In this document: piece by piece, positions 1 through 9,013 of the stretch | Numbering within the stretch: the first letter of the stretch is position 1 | How the letters are laid out: every line of letters begins with the position of its first letter | Origin: an uncultured Clostridia bacterium | GTDB taxonomy: Bacteria; Bacillota; Clostridia; Oscillospirales; Ruminococcaceae | Direction: 5' to 3' | Length of the DNA: 31,089 bases | Assembly: GCA_938014855.1 (NCBI GenBank) | Contig: CALLQM010000356.1 | Span: forward strand, 1 to 31,089 | The notes under the pieces: generated by a model | Told to the model about the DNA's origin: nothing | What the model saw: only the letters and a program-made list of their open reading frames with translations | Databases searched by the model: none | Made by a program: the position numbers and the translations under genes

Positions 1-576
1 GGTTGGATAAATACGAACGGTATCCGGTTTTAATTGTGCCAACCTTAATGCTGTTTTACGATCTGTTTGTTCATCTGAACCGTATAATCCTGTCATCATT
101 TGAAGACCTAATTCAAAGCCATTTTCTCGGATTAAGTTCGATGCCTTTTCTACTTGAGAGGCGGTATGTCCACGTGAATTTAATGTTAACACTGCATCGG
201 ACATACTTTGTGCCCCTAATTCGATGGCTGTTACACCATAATGCTTTAGAATATCTAAGATTTCGTTATTAATGGCATCAGGGCGAGTTGAAATTCGAAT
301 TCCCTTAAACACATTTCCATGAACAAACGGTTCAGCAGCCTGCAATAGTTCCAACATATAACTACGCTCAATCGCTGTGAAGCTGCCTCCAAAAAATGCA
401 ATTTCCGCATTATTACAACGCCCACTTAGTTCCTTTTCAGCCGTAAAGCATAATTCCTTTACATATGATTTTGTAGGCTGAGTTTGCGTTCCAGAAATAC
501 TTTTTTGGTTACAAAAACTGCATTGATTGGGACAGCCGACATGTGGCACAAAGATAGATAAATTCGCGTGCTTCAT
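1..576 (-). CDS. Radical SAM protein, Elp3-like (3' part missing)
   Basis: The frame is open from an ATG at 576 to the left edge, giving the first 192 residues. Near the N-terminus (about residues 15-22) is the radical-SAM cluster motif CPNQCSFC (C-x3-C-x2-C), followed by a GGSFTA glycine-rich segment and an STRPD segment typical of the Elp3/MiaB-like radical SAM fold. The start overlaps the rnc stop as ATGA, so the two genes are translationally coupled. In Clostridia an Elp3-like radical SAM gene often follows rnc and precedes smc. Known family members carry out radical chemistry, in Elp3 on wobble uridine of tRNA; whether this bacterial protein has that role cannot be told, and the C-terminal part is outside the window. 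Confidence 0.85.
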   Translation of the reverse strand, partial: MKHANLSIFVPHVGCPNQCSFCNQKSISGTQTQPTKSYVKELCFTAEKELSGRCNNAEIAFFGGSFTAIERSYMLELLQAAEPFVHGNVFKGIRISTRPDAINNEILDILKHYGVTAIELGAQSMSDAVLTLNSRGHTASQVEKASNLIRENGFELGLQMMTGLYGSDEQTDRKTALRLAQLKPDTVRIYPT

Positions 577-1262
577 TGGCCCATCAATTTTAAGGCTTCT
601 TTAGCAGCTGCTTGTTCCGCACTTTTTTTGCTTGCTCCTCGGCCGCGCCCTATAACATTACTATTTAAATGTACTTCTACTACAAACTTTTTATTATGAT
701 CCGGACCGGACTCTTCCACTAAAACATAAGTGAGTTTCTCTTCGGGATTTTTTTGAGTGATTTCTTGAAGCATTGTTTTATAATCATTAAATGCAAATTT
801 ATTTTTATTTTCTAACACATCAACAACAAAATATAGAACAAATTTTCTTGCAGGTTCGATGCCTCCATCCAAATAAATCGCAGCAATCAATGCCTCAAAC
901 GCGTCGGCCAAAATTGATGAGCGAGTACGTCCTCCCATCATCTCCTCGCCTCGTCCGAGTTTGAGATAGTCTCCAAGATGAATTTCTACGGCAAATTCAC
1001 ACAAGGATTTTTCACATACCATTGCTGCTCTCAGTTTTGTTAATTCTCCTTCTGCCAAATGAAATGTATTAAACAGATAATCAGATACAATAATTGAAAG
1101 AACTGCATCACCTAAAAATTCTTGTCGTTCATTACAAGACAGATTCTTTTTCACTTCATTTGCGTAAGACGAGTGTGTCAAAGCGATATCAAGATATTTT
1201 TTATTCTGAAAGGTATAGTCAATTTGTTTTTCAAGTAAATTGACATCTTTTAAATTCTCCAT
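573..1262 (-). CDS. rnc: Ribonuclease III
   Basis: A 229-residue protein of normal RNase III length. The signature ERQEFLGDAVLS lies at residues 45-56, with the metal-binding Asp at about 52; the second acidic pair is in ADAFEALIAAIYLDGG (Asp120, Glu123). The C-terminal third is a double-stranded RNA-binding domain ending in GRGASKKSAEQAAAKEAL. It cleaves double-stranded RNA, matures 16S/23S precursors and trims structured mRNAs in the cytoplasm. It starts one base after the plsX stop and ends in a 4-base overlap with the radical SAM gene. In most Firmicutes acpP lies between plsX and rnc; here it is absent. Confidence 0.97.
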   Translation of the reverse strand: MENLKDVNLLEKQIDYTFQNKKYLDIALTHSSYANEVKKNLSCNERQEFLGDAVLSIIVSDYLFNTFHLAEGELTKLRAAMVCEKSLCEFAVEIHLGDYLKLGRGEEMMGGRTRSSILADAFEALIAAIYLDGGIEPARKFVLYFVVDVLENKNKFAFNDYKTMLQEITQKNPEEKLTYVLVEESGPDHNKKFVVEVHLNSNVIGRGRGASKKSAEQAAAKEALKLMGQ

Positions 1263-1263
1263 T

Positions 1264-2268
1264 TCAGTTCTCCTTTGCTTTCAACAGAGCAAGTGAATGT
1301 TCAATTTGTTGGATGACTCCACGCTCCGTATATTCCTTGGCTTGTCGAATAGCATTTTTAAATGCTCGTGCATCAGAGCTCCCATGAGCTTTAATAACCG
1401 GTTTTCTTATTCCCATTAATGGTGCTCCGCCGTATTCCTTATAATCCATTTTTTCTTTAAAACCATTTACTCCATTTTTGACGCATAAATATCCAAATTT
1501 AGATATCGTTCCTTGTGTAAATATTTCTTTTAATTCTCCTGCAAACCATTTACCCAAACCTTCTGTTAGTTTCAAAATAACATTACCAGTAAATCCATCG
1601 CAGACTGCTACATCACAAAAACCAAACGGTAGATAGCGCGGCTCTACATTTCCAATAAATTGGATTGGAGCCTGTTGCAGCAAGGCATTTGCATCTTTTT
1701 GTAATTCAAGACCTTTAGAATCCTCTGCGCCAATGTTTACAGTTCCAACGCGTGGATTTTTTACACCAAGAATATTTTCCATATACAAGCTTCCCATAAT
1801 ACCAAATTGTGCTAGCATTTCCGGACGACATTCTTTATTTGCACCGATATCCACCAACATATAACATCCATTTTCACAAGGGATCGCTGTTGCCAAAGCG
1901 GCACGTTTAATACCTTTGATACGTTTTACATAAAGTGAAGCTCCAACTACTACGGCGCCTGTAGATCCTGCACTTACAAAGGAATCTCCCTCACCATTCG
2001 CCAGCATTTTAAGTCCAACCGCCATTGTACAATCATCATAAGATTTTACAATCTCAGTAGGATCAATATCTACAGGAATTACACGATCTACATTCGTAAT
2101 ATCAATATGATCCAGAGAAATATTTTCTGCTTTACAGACCTCATGAATTACTTGTTCACTTCCGCATGCCAGTATATCTACTCCATATTCGGAGACAGCC
2201 ATAGCACATCCTTTTAAAATCTCCGTTGGGGCTTTATCTCCACCGAATACATCCACTATGATTCTCAT
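1264..2268 (-). CDS. plsX: Phosphate acyltransferase PlsX
   Basis: A 334-residue protein, the usual length. It makes acyl-phosphate from acyl-ACP and phosphate, the first step of the PlsX/PlsY route to phosphatidic acid, acting at the membrane surface. Visible family motifs are DVFGGDKAP near the N-terminus (usual form DAMGGDxAP, so Phe replaces Met), SAGSTGA (usual SAGNTGA), VDIGAN, CDGFTGNVILK and the C-terminal EYGGAPLMGI and KAHGSSD segments. Its start overlaps the trmFO stop by 4 bases. The small motif substitutions look tolerated and I see no sign of decay. No other fatty-acid gene (fapR, fabD, acpP) is adjacent. Confidence 0.96.
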   Translation of the reverse strand: MRIIVDVFGGDKAPTEILKGCAMAVSEYGVDILACGSEQVIHEVCKAENISLDHIDITNVDRVIPVDIDPTEIVKSYDDCTMAVGLKMLANGEGDSFVSAGSTGAVVVGASLYVKRIKGIKRAALATAIPCENGCYMLVDIGANKECRPEMLAQFGIMGSLYMENILGVKNPRVGTVNIGAEDSKGLELQKDANALLQQAPIQFIGNVEPRYLPFGFCDVAVCDGFTGNVILKLTEGLGKWFAGELKEIFTQGTISKFGYLCVKNGVNGFKEKMDYKEYGGAPLMGIRKPVIKAHGSSDARAFKNAIRQAKEYTERGVIQQIEHSLALLKAKEN

Positions 2269-3581
2269 GATTCCAGCTCCTCTTCTTGCGTCAAAACTTG
2301 TTTAAGATGTGAAATACCGCGCTGCGCAATCGTTAGATATCGCTGTTGCTTATCTTTAATGCGGGTTTCGCTAGGCGGTAACAAACCCATATTGGCTCCC
2401 ATAGGCTGAAAATCCACACAGTCACTGCTGATATACGCAGACAACACTCCACTCATGCAGTCCATAGGTAAAATGAGATTACGTTTTCCTAGCAGTTGCC
2501 TCGCTAAATGTTTACCAGCCAAAATACCAGACATTGCGGATTCCATATATCCTTCTACGCCAGTAATTTGACCAGCAAAGTACATCTTATTGTTGTTTTT
2601 TAATTGGAATTGTTGATTAAGCAAATTTGGAGAATTTAAAAACGTATTTCTGTGCATCACACCATATCGTGCAAATTCCGCATTTTCCAATCCTGGAATC
2701 ATAGAAAACACACGCTTTTGCTCACCAAACTTTAAATTCGTTTGAAAGCCCACCAAATTATATAAGGTTCCGGCTGCATTCTCGCGACGAAGCTGAACCA
2801 CAGCCCATGGTCGTTTCCCGGTTTTGGGGTCACGGAGGCCAACAGGCTTTAGTGGACCATAACGGATTGTATCTGCACCACGCTTTGCCATTATTTCAAT
2901 CGGCATACAGCCCTCATAAACATGTTTTTCCGGTCGGTCAAATGCATGAAGTTCTGCAGATTGTGCATGTAGCAATGCATCATAAAATCGTTCATATTCA
3001 TCACGGGTAAAAGGACAATTAATATAATCACAATCACCACGATCATACCGTGCAGCAAAAAATACTTTTTCCATGTCCAATGAATCAAAGGTAACAATTG
3101 GAGCAGCCGCATCGTAAAAACTAAGTAAACCGCCACAAATTCTTTTTATATCATCTGCCAAAGAATCAGATGTGAGTGGGCCTGTGGCAATTACCGCATA
3201 TCCATCTGTCGGCAATTGCTTTACTTCTTCATGAATTACCTCAATATTTTTATGAGCAGTAATTCGTTGAGTTACTAAAAGAGAAAATGCATTGCGATCA
3301 ACCGCAAGTGCACCGCCCGCTGCTACGCTAGTTTGTAATGCGCAATCAACGGTGAGTGAACCTAACATTCTCATTTCTTCCTTTAGCATTCCTGCAGCAG
3401 ATCCAAGACGTTTTGCTTTTAGTGAGTTTGAACAAACTAATTCAGCAAAATTGGGGCTATGGTGCGCTGGAGAATACTTTTCCGGCTTCATTTCGTAAAG
3501 CTGTACTTGTATTCCTTGATTTGCTAGTGCCCATGCTGCCTCACAACCTGCGAGCCCAGCTCCAATTACCTTTACCTTCAT
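2265..3581 (-). CDS. trmFO: Methylenetetrahydrofolate-tRNA uracil-54 methyltransferase TrmFO
   Basis: A 438-residue flavoprotein that methylates U54 in the T-loop of tRNA using methylene-THF and FADH2. The N-terminus has the dinucleotide-binding motif GAGLAGCEAA (residues 7-16). Cys50 in LVCSNSLKA is the counterpart of the reported nucleophilic Cys53 of Bacillus TrmFO, and a second conserved cysteine sits in YEGCMPIE. Near the C-terminus is AGQITGVEGYMESAMSG, the GidA-superfamily FAD segment. It overlaps topA upstream and plsX downstream by 4 bases each. The dprA-topA-trmFO order is the classical Firmicutes arrangement. Confidence 0.97.
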   Translation of the reverse strand: MKVKVIGAGLAGCEAAWALANQGIQVQLYEMKPEKYSPAHHSPNFAELVCSNSLKAKRLGSAAGMLKEEMRMLGSLTVDCALQTSVAAGGALAVDRNAFSLLVTQRITAHKNIEVIHEEVKQLPTDGYAVIATGPLTSDSLADDIKRICGGLLSFYDAAAPIVTFDSLDMEKVFFAARYDRGDCDYINCPFTRDEYERFYDALLHAQSAELHAFDRPEKHVYEGCMPIEIMAKRGADTIRYGPLKPVGLRDPKTGKRPWAVVQLRRENAAGTLYNLVGFQTNLKFGEQKRVFSMIPGLENAEFARYGVMHRNTFLNSPNLLNQQFQLKNNNKMYFAGQITGVEGYMESAMSGILAGKHLARQLLGKRNLILPMDCMSGVLSAYISSDCVDFQPMGANMGLLPPSETRIKDKQQRYLTIAQRGISHLKQVLTQEEELES

Positions 3582-5695
3582 TCGTTGTTGTCTTCCTTAC
3601 TCTTTTTTTCAATAGGACGAGCATAATCACAACTATCTTTTAAGCAGTGAATCATTGCTCCTCTGCCTGATTTTTTATAAAGGGTAGATCCACATTTTGG
3701 ACATTTTTCTTCCAGCGGTTTGTCCCATGTCATGAAAGAACATTGCGGATTATGTTCACATCCAAAATATGCTTTTCCATGTTTCGATTTTTTAGCTAAA
3801 ACTTTTCCACCACAAATAGGGCAGATACCACCGGTTTCTTTTACTATTTTTTTGGTATTTCGGCACTCAGGAAAACCTGGACAAGCTAAAAACTTTCCGT
3901 ATCTACCGATCTTAATTACCATTTTACGTCCGCACAATTCACATACAATATCTGTTTCTTCATCCGGTACTTTCATTCTTGTACCTTCCATATTTTTTTC
4001 GGCCTGTTCTAACGTTTCCATGAAAGGTCCGTAAAAATCATTGAGCATTTTCACATAATCTGCTTTACCTTCTTCTACCGCATCAAGATTTTTTTCCATC
4101 TGAGCAGTAAAATCTACATTAACAATATTGGAAAATTGTTGTTCCATTAATTGAGTAGTTACTTCACCAAGAGCAGTCGGCTTTAAAGCTTTGCCCTCTC
4201 TTTCCACATATCCTCGCGCAAGAATCGTTGTAATAGTCGGCGCATACGTACTTGGACGGCCTATACCATTTTCTTCCAACGTTTTAATTAAGGATGCTTC
4301 TGTGAACCTCGCTGGAGGTTGTGTAAAATGTTGATTTGGAGTTAATTCTTGCAGCTTGAGTTCATCACCTGATTCAAGTGGTGGCAAAGCAGCCGATTTC
4401 TCGTCTCCTGTTTCTTTGGATTCTTCATATAAAACTGTAAATCCGTCAAATTTTACGGTAAACCCGGATGCTTTAAACAGACAATTTGCAGCCTGGATAT
4501 CAATTGCAACTGTATTCAACAAAGCATTAGCCATTTGACTGGCAATAAAGCGTTCCCAAATTAATTTGTACAGCTTATATTGTTCTATCGATAAGCTTTT
4601 TTTAATTCTATTTGGCGTAAGTGACGGGTCTGATGGACGAATTGCTTCGTGAGCATCCTGAGCATTTTTTTTACTTTTGAATACTCGACGAGTGCTCGGA
4701 ATATATTCTTTACCATATTTATCTAAAATATAGGTTTTCGCCATCTCTGCAGCTTCATTCGATATTCTTAAAGAGTCTGTACGCATATACGTGATAAGAC
4801 CCGTAGCTCCCAATCCCTCAATTTCAATACCTTCATATAGTTCCTGAGCTACTTTCATGGTACGCCGTGATTGATAGCCAAGACGACGTGATGCCTCCTG
4901 TTGTAAAGTCGACGTAATAAATGGTGGAGCAGGAGATTTTCTGCGTGTTCCTTTTTTTACATTGCTTACAACATATTGTGCTCCTTCAAGAGATTTTACA
5001 ATTTCCTGCGCTTTTTGTTCATTAGAAATATCTGTTTGTTCTAATTTTTTATTTTCCACCGCATATAATTTTGCTGAAATTAATTTTTTGGTATCCACTT
5101 TTGCATTTAATTTTGCATCAATGCTCCAATATTCTTGTTGAACAAATTTTCGAATTTCTTCTTCACGATCCATAATAATTCGTACAGCAACCGATTGTAC
5201 TCGCCCTGCCGATAACCCTTTGCGTATTTTACGCCATAGAAAAGGACTGATTTTATAACCAACAATGCGATCAAGGATACGGCGTGCCTGCTGTGCATTT
5301 ACCAACTTTGTGTCAATTGTTCGCGGATGTTCCATGCCCGCTTTGACACCGCTTTTTGTAATTTCATTAAAGGTTACACGATTATCTTGTTCCAGATCTA
5401 CACCCAGCAACTGTGCTAGATGCCATGAAATAGCTTCTCCTTCACGGTCCGGGTCAGTTGCAAGATATATCGTGTCGCTTTTTTTAGCCTTTTTCTTTAA
5501 TTCTTTAATACGCTCTTTTTTTCCTTTATTATTAACATATTTTGGAGCGAAATTGTTGTCTACATCAACACCTAATTTACTTTTCGGTAAATCCCGCACA
5601 TGCCCCATTGATGCAATCACATCAAAATCTTTACCAAGATATTTTTGTATCGTTTTTGCCTTTGCAGGCGATTCTACAATCACTAGATTGGACAT
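3578..5695 (-). CDS. topA: DNA topoisomerase I (type IA)
   Basis: A 705-residue enzyme that relaxes negative supercoils. The TOPRIM domain starts with LVIVESPAKAKTIQKYLG, and the metal-binding DPDREGEA is at residues 81-88. SAGRVQSVAVR is near 162, and the catalytic tyrosine is Tyr303 in ITYMRTDS. The C-terminus (about residues 585-695) carries three four-cysteine zinc ribbons starting CELCGRK, CPICGGK and CPKCGST, typical of clostridial and Bacillus TopA. The ATG at 5695 is preceded by AGAAAGGATGATACC, a fair ribosome site. It lies 68 bases after dprA and overlaps trmFO by 4 bases. Confidence 0.98.
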   Translation of the reverse strand: MSNLVIVESPAKAKTIQKYLGKDFDVIASMGHVRDLPKSKLGVDVDNNFAPKYVNNKGKKERIKELKKKAKKSDTIYLATDPDREGEAISWHLAQLLGVDLEQDNRVTFNEITKSGVKAGMEHPRTIDTKLVNAQQARRILDRIVGYKISPFLWRKIRKGLSAGRVQSVAVRIIMDREEEIRKFVQQEYWSIDAKLNAKVDTKKLISAKLYAVENKKLEQTDISNEQKAQEIVKSLEGAQYVVSNVKKGTRRKSPAPPFITSTLQQEASRRLGYQSRRTMKVAQELYEGIEIEGLGATGLITYMRTDSLRISNEAAEMAKTYILDKYGKEYIPSTRRVFKSKKNAQDAHEAIRPSDPSLTPNRIKKSLSIEQYKLYKLIWERFIASQMANALLNTVAIDIQAANCLFKASGFTVKFDGFTVLYEESKETGDEKSAALPPLESGDELKLQELTPNQHFTQPPARFTEASLIKTLEENGIGRPSTYAPTITTILARGYVEREGKALKPTALGEVTTQLMEQQFSNIVNVDFTAQMEKNLDAVEEGKADYVKMLNDFYGPFMETLEQAEKNMEGTRMKVPDEETDIVCELCGRKMVIKIGRYGKFLACPGFPECRNTKKIVKETGGICPICGGKVLAKKSKHGKAYFGCEHNPQCSFMTWDKPLEEKCPKCGSTLYKKSGRGAMIHCLKDSCDYARPIEKKSKEDNNE

Positions 5696-5763
5696 GGTAT
5701 CATCCTTTCTTGGGATACATTTATATCAATACACCATTTTGTGTAGTTACATACAAATTTAAA

Positions 5764-7014
5764 TTATTGGTTAACAATATATCGTTTTCCGGGTAGACTG
5801 CTTATAAGTTCCTCAAGTTCTAATTCTGTAAGAGCAGCTAAAACTTCCATAGCAGAATACCCCGTTTTTGCAGTAATAGACTCACAATCAACTGGCTGAG
5901 AATCAATCAGTTGATAGATTTGAGCGGCTAATTCCGATACTCCTCTTTGTTTTAGTTCCTGTTCACTAAGCTTTAATATTGGAATATGAGACTCCTGCGC
6001 CACCATATCTAATTCTTGTTTATTAGAAGAGTGAGAAACATGCTTTACTTTTTTAGGTCTATTTATAATAGGCTTAATATTTTTCCCAGAAGCATGCTGA
6101 ACTTTAGACACAATTGTTCTCGGGTCCATTTTGTCAGGAAATCGATTGATATATTCTTCTAAAATACTATAAACGTTAATAACTATTTTACTGCCTTCAC
6201 GAATGAGCTGATTACAGCCCGCCATACTGATATCAAAAATTTCTCCTGGTACTGCAAAAACATCCCGGTTTTGTTCCAAAGCATGATGCGCTGTATTCAG
6301 TGCTCCGCTTCTCTCTGGTGCCTGCACAACAACAACACCAGCTGATATACCGGAAAGTATACGATTTCGAATATTAAAATGATAGCGAACGGGTCTTTCT
6401 CCAAATGGAAATTCAGTAATTAAAGCTCCTCCGCTATCCAAAATCTGCTTTTTTAAATCATGACTTAAAGAGGGATAATTAATGTCCTGACCGCATGCAA
6501 GTAATCCAATTGTACGCCCGTGTGAAGCCAGCGCGCCTTCATGACTAGCATAATCTATGCCAACAGCAAGTCCGCTGACAACAACACAGCCCGCGGCAGC
6601 CAAATCAAAAGAAAGACGACGCGCTGTCAATTCACCATATGATGTGCTTTGACGTGTTCCAACAAGTGTAAGCAGCAGATCGTCATTTAATCCTGACAAA
6701 TCTCCTTTTACATATAATGCGCAAGGGATACAATCAATATTTCGAAATCCAACAGGATAATCACTATGATCAGGAGTTATTACTGTACATTCATACTTTT
6801 GAGCAAGACGCAAGGTTTCTCTCGCATCTTCAAGAGAAACCGACTTGATTTTATCAATTTCCCCGGGAGCAAATAATCCAGTTTGCATCATTTGTTCTCG
6901 AGTCATATCATAAAGTAAATCGGGTGAACCAATTTGTCTGAGTACTTTATCTGCTTTGATACTGCCAACACCTAGTGCACGCTGCATCCAAACCCAGTAT
7001 ATTGCGTCAGTCAT
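5764..7014 (-). CDS. dprA: DNA-processing protein DprA
   Basis: A 416-residue protein that binds incoming single-stranded DNA and loads RecA during natural transformation. An N-terminal helical region (ALGVGSIKADKVL) resembles a SAM/HhH domain. The central Rossmann fold has LVGTRQSTSYG and VVVSGLAVGIDYASHEGAL, then ITEFPFG and NIRNRILSG. The last 65 or so residues (AAQIYQLIDS to the end) form a winged helix of the DprA C-terminal type. A GGAGG site lies just upstream of the ATG. It begins 22 bases after the RNA methyltransferase gene. DprA is also widespread in non-competent Firmicutes, so competence cannot be inferred. Confidence 0.96.
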   Translation of the reverse strand: MTDAIYWVWMQRALGVGSIKADKVLRQIGSPDLLYDMTREQMMQTGLFAPGEIDKIKSVSLEDARETLRLAQKYECTVITPDHSDYPVGFRNIDCIPCALYVKGDLSGLNDDLLLTLVGTRQSTSYGELTARRLSFDLAAAGCVVVSGLAVGIDYASHEGALASHGRTIGLLACGQDINYPSLSHDLKKQILDSGGALITEFPFGERPVRYHFNIRNRILSGISAGVVVVQAPERSGALNTAHHALEQNRDVFAVPGEIFDISMAGCNQLIREGSKIVINVYSILEEYINRFPDKMDPRTIVSKVQHASGKNIKPIINRPKKVKHVSHSSNKQELDMVAQESHIPILKLSEQELKQRGVSELAAQIYQLIDSQPVDCESITAKTGYSAMEVLAALTELELEELISSLPGKRYIVNQ

Positions 7015-7036
7015 GTCCGTTCCTCCGCTGTCCTTT

Positions 7037-7837
7037 TTACCGGTTCATCTCCCATAGTACAATTCCAGCTGCCATTGCTGCATTGAGTGATTCGCTATTA
7101 GGTTTCATTGGGATAATCATTGTTTGGCTGCATTGCTCAATAACTTCCTGTGATAAGCCATTCCCTTCATTACCAATTACAACTGCACAAGCACTTTTTA
7201 ATGAAGCTTCCTGGATAGGAATCGCATGATCATCTAATGCAGCAGCATAAACTGTTATTCCATTTTCTTGAAGCATTCGGATAGAACTGTTGATATCTTC
7301 CGTTACATGAATTGGTAATTTAAATATACCACCCATAGAAGCGCGCAACACTTTCATGCTATATAAATCCGGACAATCGTGAGAAAGAATCACTCCATCC
7401 ACACCAAAGGCGGCTGCTGTGCGTAGAATTGTTCCTATATTTCCAGGGTCTTGTAAGGAAGAAAGCAGGAGAAATTTACCGTTACAGTCTATTTTAACAT
7501 CTGTCATCTTATTGTCAAGCATACTAAATACGCCAAACACGCCTTGTGTGCTAACTGACTTAGCTAACTTTTGCGCAACAGACTGTGAAATGCGTAAAAA
7601 TTGATGCGATGTAAGAGCAATGGATTGAATATCATCAAAATACCGATCCATTGCATCTTCTGTTGCAAAAAGCATATGCGATTGATAGCCTGCAGCATAT
7701 GCCTCTGTTGTTAGTTTCATTCCCTCTGTAACAACTAGGCTCTGTTCATAGCGTGCTTTTTTTGAAGAAGCAAGCTGCACATATTGTTTCACAGCAGGAT
7801 TTTCTCGTGAAGTAATTTCTTTATAATTATTTTTCAT
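7037..7837 (-). CDS. SpoU/TrmH-family RNA 2'-O-methyltransferase
   Basis: A 266-residue protein. The N-terminal part (EITSRENPAVKQYVQLASSK) matches the substrate-binding domain of the RlmB/TrmH group. The SPOUT catalytic domain shows motif 1 LQDPGNIGTILRTAAAFG, motif 2 VIGNEGNGLS and motif 3 IPMKPNSESLNAAMAAGI, the knotted SAM-binding region. It should transfer a methyl group to a ribose 2'-OH in rRNA or tRNA; the exact nucleotide cannot be read from sequence. Bacillus YsgA is a comparable protein encoded near pheS. The ATG follows AAGGGCGTGATAAA, and the rplT terminator ends only about 25 bases upstream, so expression probably relies on read-through. Confidence 0.93.
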   Translation of the reverse strand: MKNNYKEITSRENPAVKQYVQLASSKKARYEQSLVVTEGMKLTTEAYAAGYQSHMLFATEDAMDRYFDDIQSIALTSHQFLRISQSVAQKLAKSVSTQGVFGVFSMLDNKMTDVKIDCNGKFLLLSSLQDPGNIGTILRTAAAFGVDGVILSHDCPDLYSMKVLRASMGGIFKLPIHVTEDINSSIRMLQENGITVYAAALDDHAIPIQEASLKSACAVVIGNEGNGLSQEVIEQCSQTMIIPMKPNSESLNAAMAAGIVLWEMNR

Positions 7838-7860
7838 TTTATCACGCCCTTAGCAAAATA

Positions 7861-7883
7861 CGCCCACGTCATAGACGCGGGCG
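7861..7883 (-). terminator. Terminator after rplT
   Basis: On the minus strand CGCCCGCGTC, a three-base loop TAT and GACGTGGGCG form a 10-bp stem whose only non-Watson-Crick pair is a G-U wobble. It is followed by TATTTTGC. It lies about 15 bases past the rplT stop. The U-tract is short, so partial read-through into the methyltransferase/dprA cluster is plausible. Confidence 0.75.
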
Positions 7884-7897
7884 TACACATTCGCTTA

Positions 7898-8251
7898 TTA
7901 GAGAGCTGCTTTTGCCTTTTCGACAAGTGCAGTAAAAGCCGTGGCGTCGTTAATTGCTATCTCGGAAAGCATCTTTCTGTTGAGAGCGACACCCGCTTTT
8001 TTGAGGCCGTTCATAAAGGTACTATAATTCATACCATTCATACGGCAAGCAGCAGAAATACGGGTAATCCACAGGCTGCGCAAATTACGCTTTTTCATTT
8101 TTCTGCCAGCAAAAGCATAATTTCCAGATTTCATGACCTGCTGTTTGGCCATTTTAAAGAGTTTGCTCTTTGCGCCAAAATATCCTTTGGCAAGTTTTAG
8201 TGTCTTTTTTCTTCTTTTACGCGTCATAATTGCGCCCTTAACACGAGCCAT
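7898..8251 (-). CDS. rplT: 50S ribosomal protein L20
   Basis: A 117-residue, strongly basic protein with the universal L20 start MARVKGA and the KLAKGYFGAKSKLFKMAKQ and RNLRSLWITRISAACR segments. L20 is an early 23S rRNA-binding assembly protein. In Firmicutes it also represses its own operon by binding the infC leader RNA, which it reaches because the leader mimics its rRNA site. It is the third gene of infC-rpmI-rplT, 26 bases after rpmI, and is followed by a terminator. Confidence 0.99.
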   Translation of the reverse strand: MARVKGAIMTRKRRKKTLKLAKGYFGAKSKLFKMAKQQVMKSGNYAFAGRKMKKRNLRSLWITRISAACRMNGMNYSTFMNGLKKAGVALNRKMLSEIAINDATAFTALVEKAKAAL

Positions 8252-8277
8252 ATCTATTTACCTCCGTTATGATACGA

Positions 8278-8475
8278 TTATTTATAAGGAATAAGCATTT
8301 TAATCGTTGCCGCATTGGTCTTATCTGCATAAGTACCTTTACGAAGACGACGAGTTCTTTTGGTATCCTTTTTGGTCAAAATATGGGATTTAAACGCATG
8401 GGCGCGTTTTACTTTACCGTTTTTAGTGAGCTTAAAGCGCTTTTTTGCACCAGTATGAGTCTTTAACTTAGGCAT
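8278..8475 (-). CDS. rpmI: 50S ribosomal protein L35
   Basis: A 65-residue basic protein starting MPKLKTHTGAKKRFKLT and containing the SHILTKKDTKRTRRLR segment, all typical of L35. It is a component of the large ribosomal subunit. Its ATG lies inside the 3' end of infC (8-base overlap), with the ribosome site GGGAGGAAATAAAA inside the infC coding region, so the genes are translationally coupled. Confidence 0.99.
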   Translation of the reverse strand: MPKLKTHTGAKKRFKLTKNGKVKRAHAFKSHILTKKDTKRTRRLRKGTYADKTNAATIKMLIPYK

Positions 8476-9013
8476 TTTTATTTCCTCCCTTTGTATTGGT
8501 TACCGGCTTTGCAGAAATGAACATTACCATACTGCGGCCTTCCATTTTAGGCTGTTTTTCTACAACACCGTACTGGGACACGGCATCGGTAAAACGTTGC
8601 ATTATGGTTGAGCCTAATTCGGGATGCGCCATCTCACGGCCTCTAAAACGCAATGCAGCTTTCACCTTGTCCCCGGCCTCAAGGAACTTGATTGCACGGT
8701 TGACTTTTGTGTTAAAATCATTTGTATCAATATTCAAAGAAAGACGAACCTCTTTGATGTCGATTACCTTCTGATTTTTTCTGGCTTCCTTTTCACGTTT
8801 TGCCTGCTCGAATTTATATTTCCCATAATCCATCAATTTGCAAACAGGCGGTACAGCCTGAGGAGCAATTTTCACAAGGTCTAGGTTTTGTTCAATTGCA
8901 ATCTCCTGTGCGGCCGCATTTGACATAACACCCAACTGTTCACCATTAGTGCCTACCAGACGAACTTCCTTGTCTCTAATCCCCTCGTTGATGAGCAAAT
9001 CCTTACTGCTAAT
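8468..9013 (-). CDS. infC: Translation initiation factor IF-3 (AUU start)
   Basis: IF-3 binds the 30S subunit, prevents premature 50S joining and checks the start codon and initiator tRNA. The N-domain has EGIRDKEVRLVGTNGEQLG; the lysine-rich linker (KREKEARKNQK) leads to the C-domain with FLEAGDKVKAALRFRGREM. I place the start at ATT 9013-9011, giving 181 residues (MSSKDLLINEG...), because the strong site GGAGGTG ends 6 bases upstream, at correct spacing. An in-frame TTG at 9028 would put that ribosome site inside the gene. AUU starts in infC are established in E. coli and Geobacillus and let IF-3 repress its own translation. First gene of infC-rpmI-rplT. Confidence 0.97.
   Translation of the reverse strand: MSSKDLLINEGIRDKEVRLVGTNGEQLGVMSNAAAQEIAIEQNLDLVKIAPQAVPPVCKLMDYGKYKFEQAKREKEARKNQKVIDIKEVRLSLNIDTNDFNTKVNRAIKFLEAGDKVKAALRFRGREMAHPELGSTIMQRFTDAVSQYGVVEKQPKMEGRSMVMFISAKPVTNTKGGNKNA

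Noticed and set aside
5265..5762. 165-codon plus-strand frame opposite topA
   Set aside because: Antisense to conserved TopA motifs, no ribosome site, composition follows the topA reverse frame; a shadow frame.
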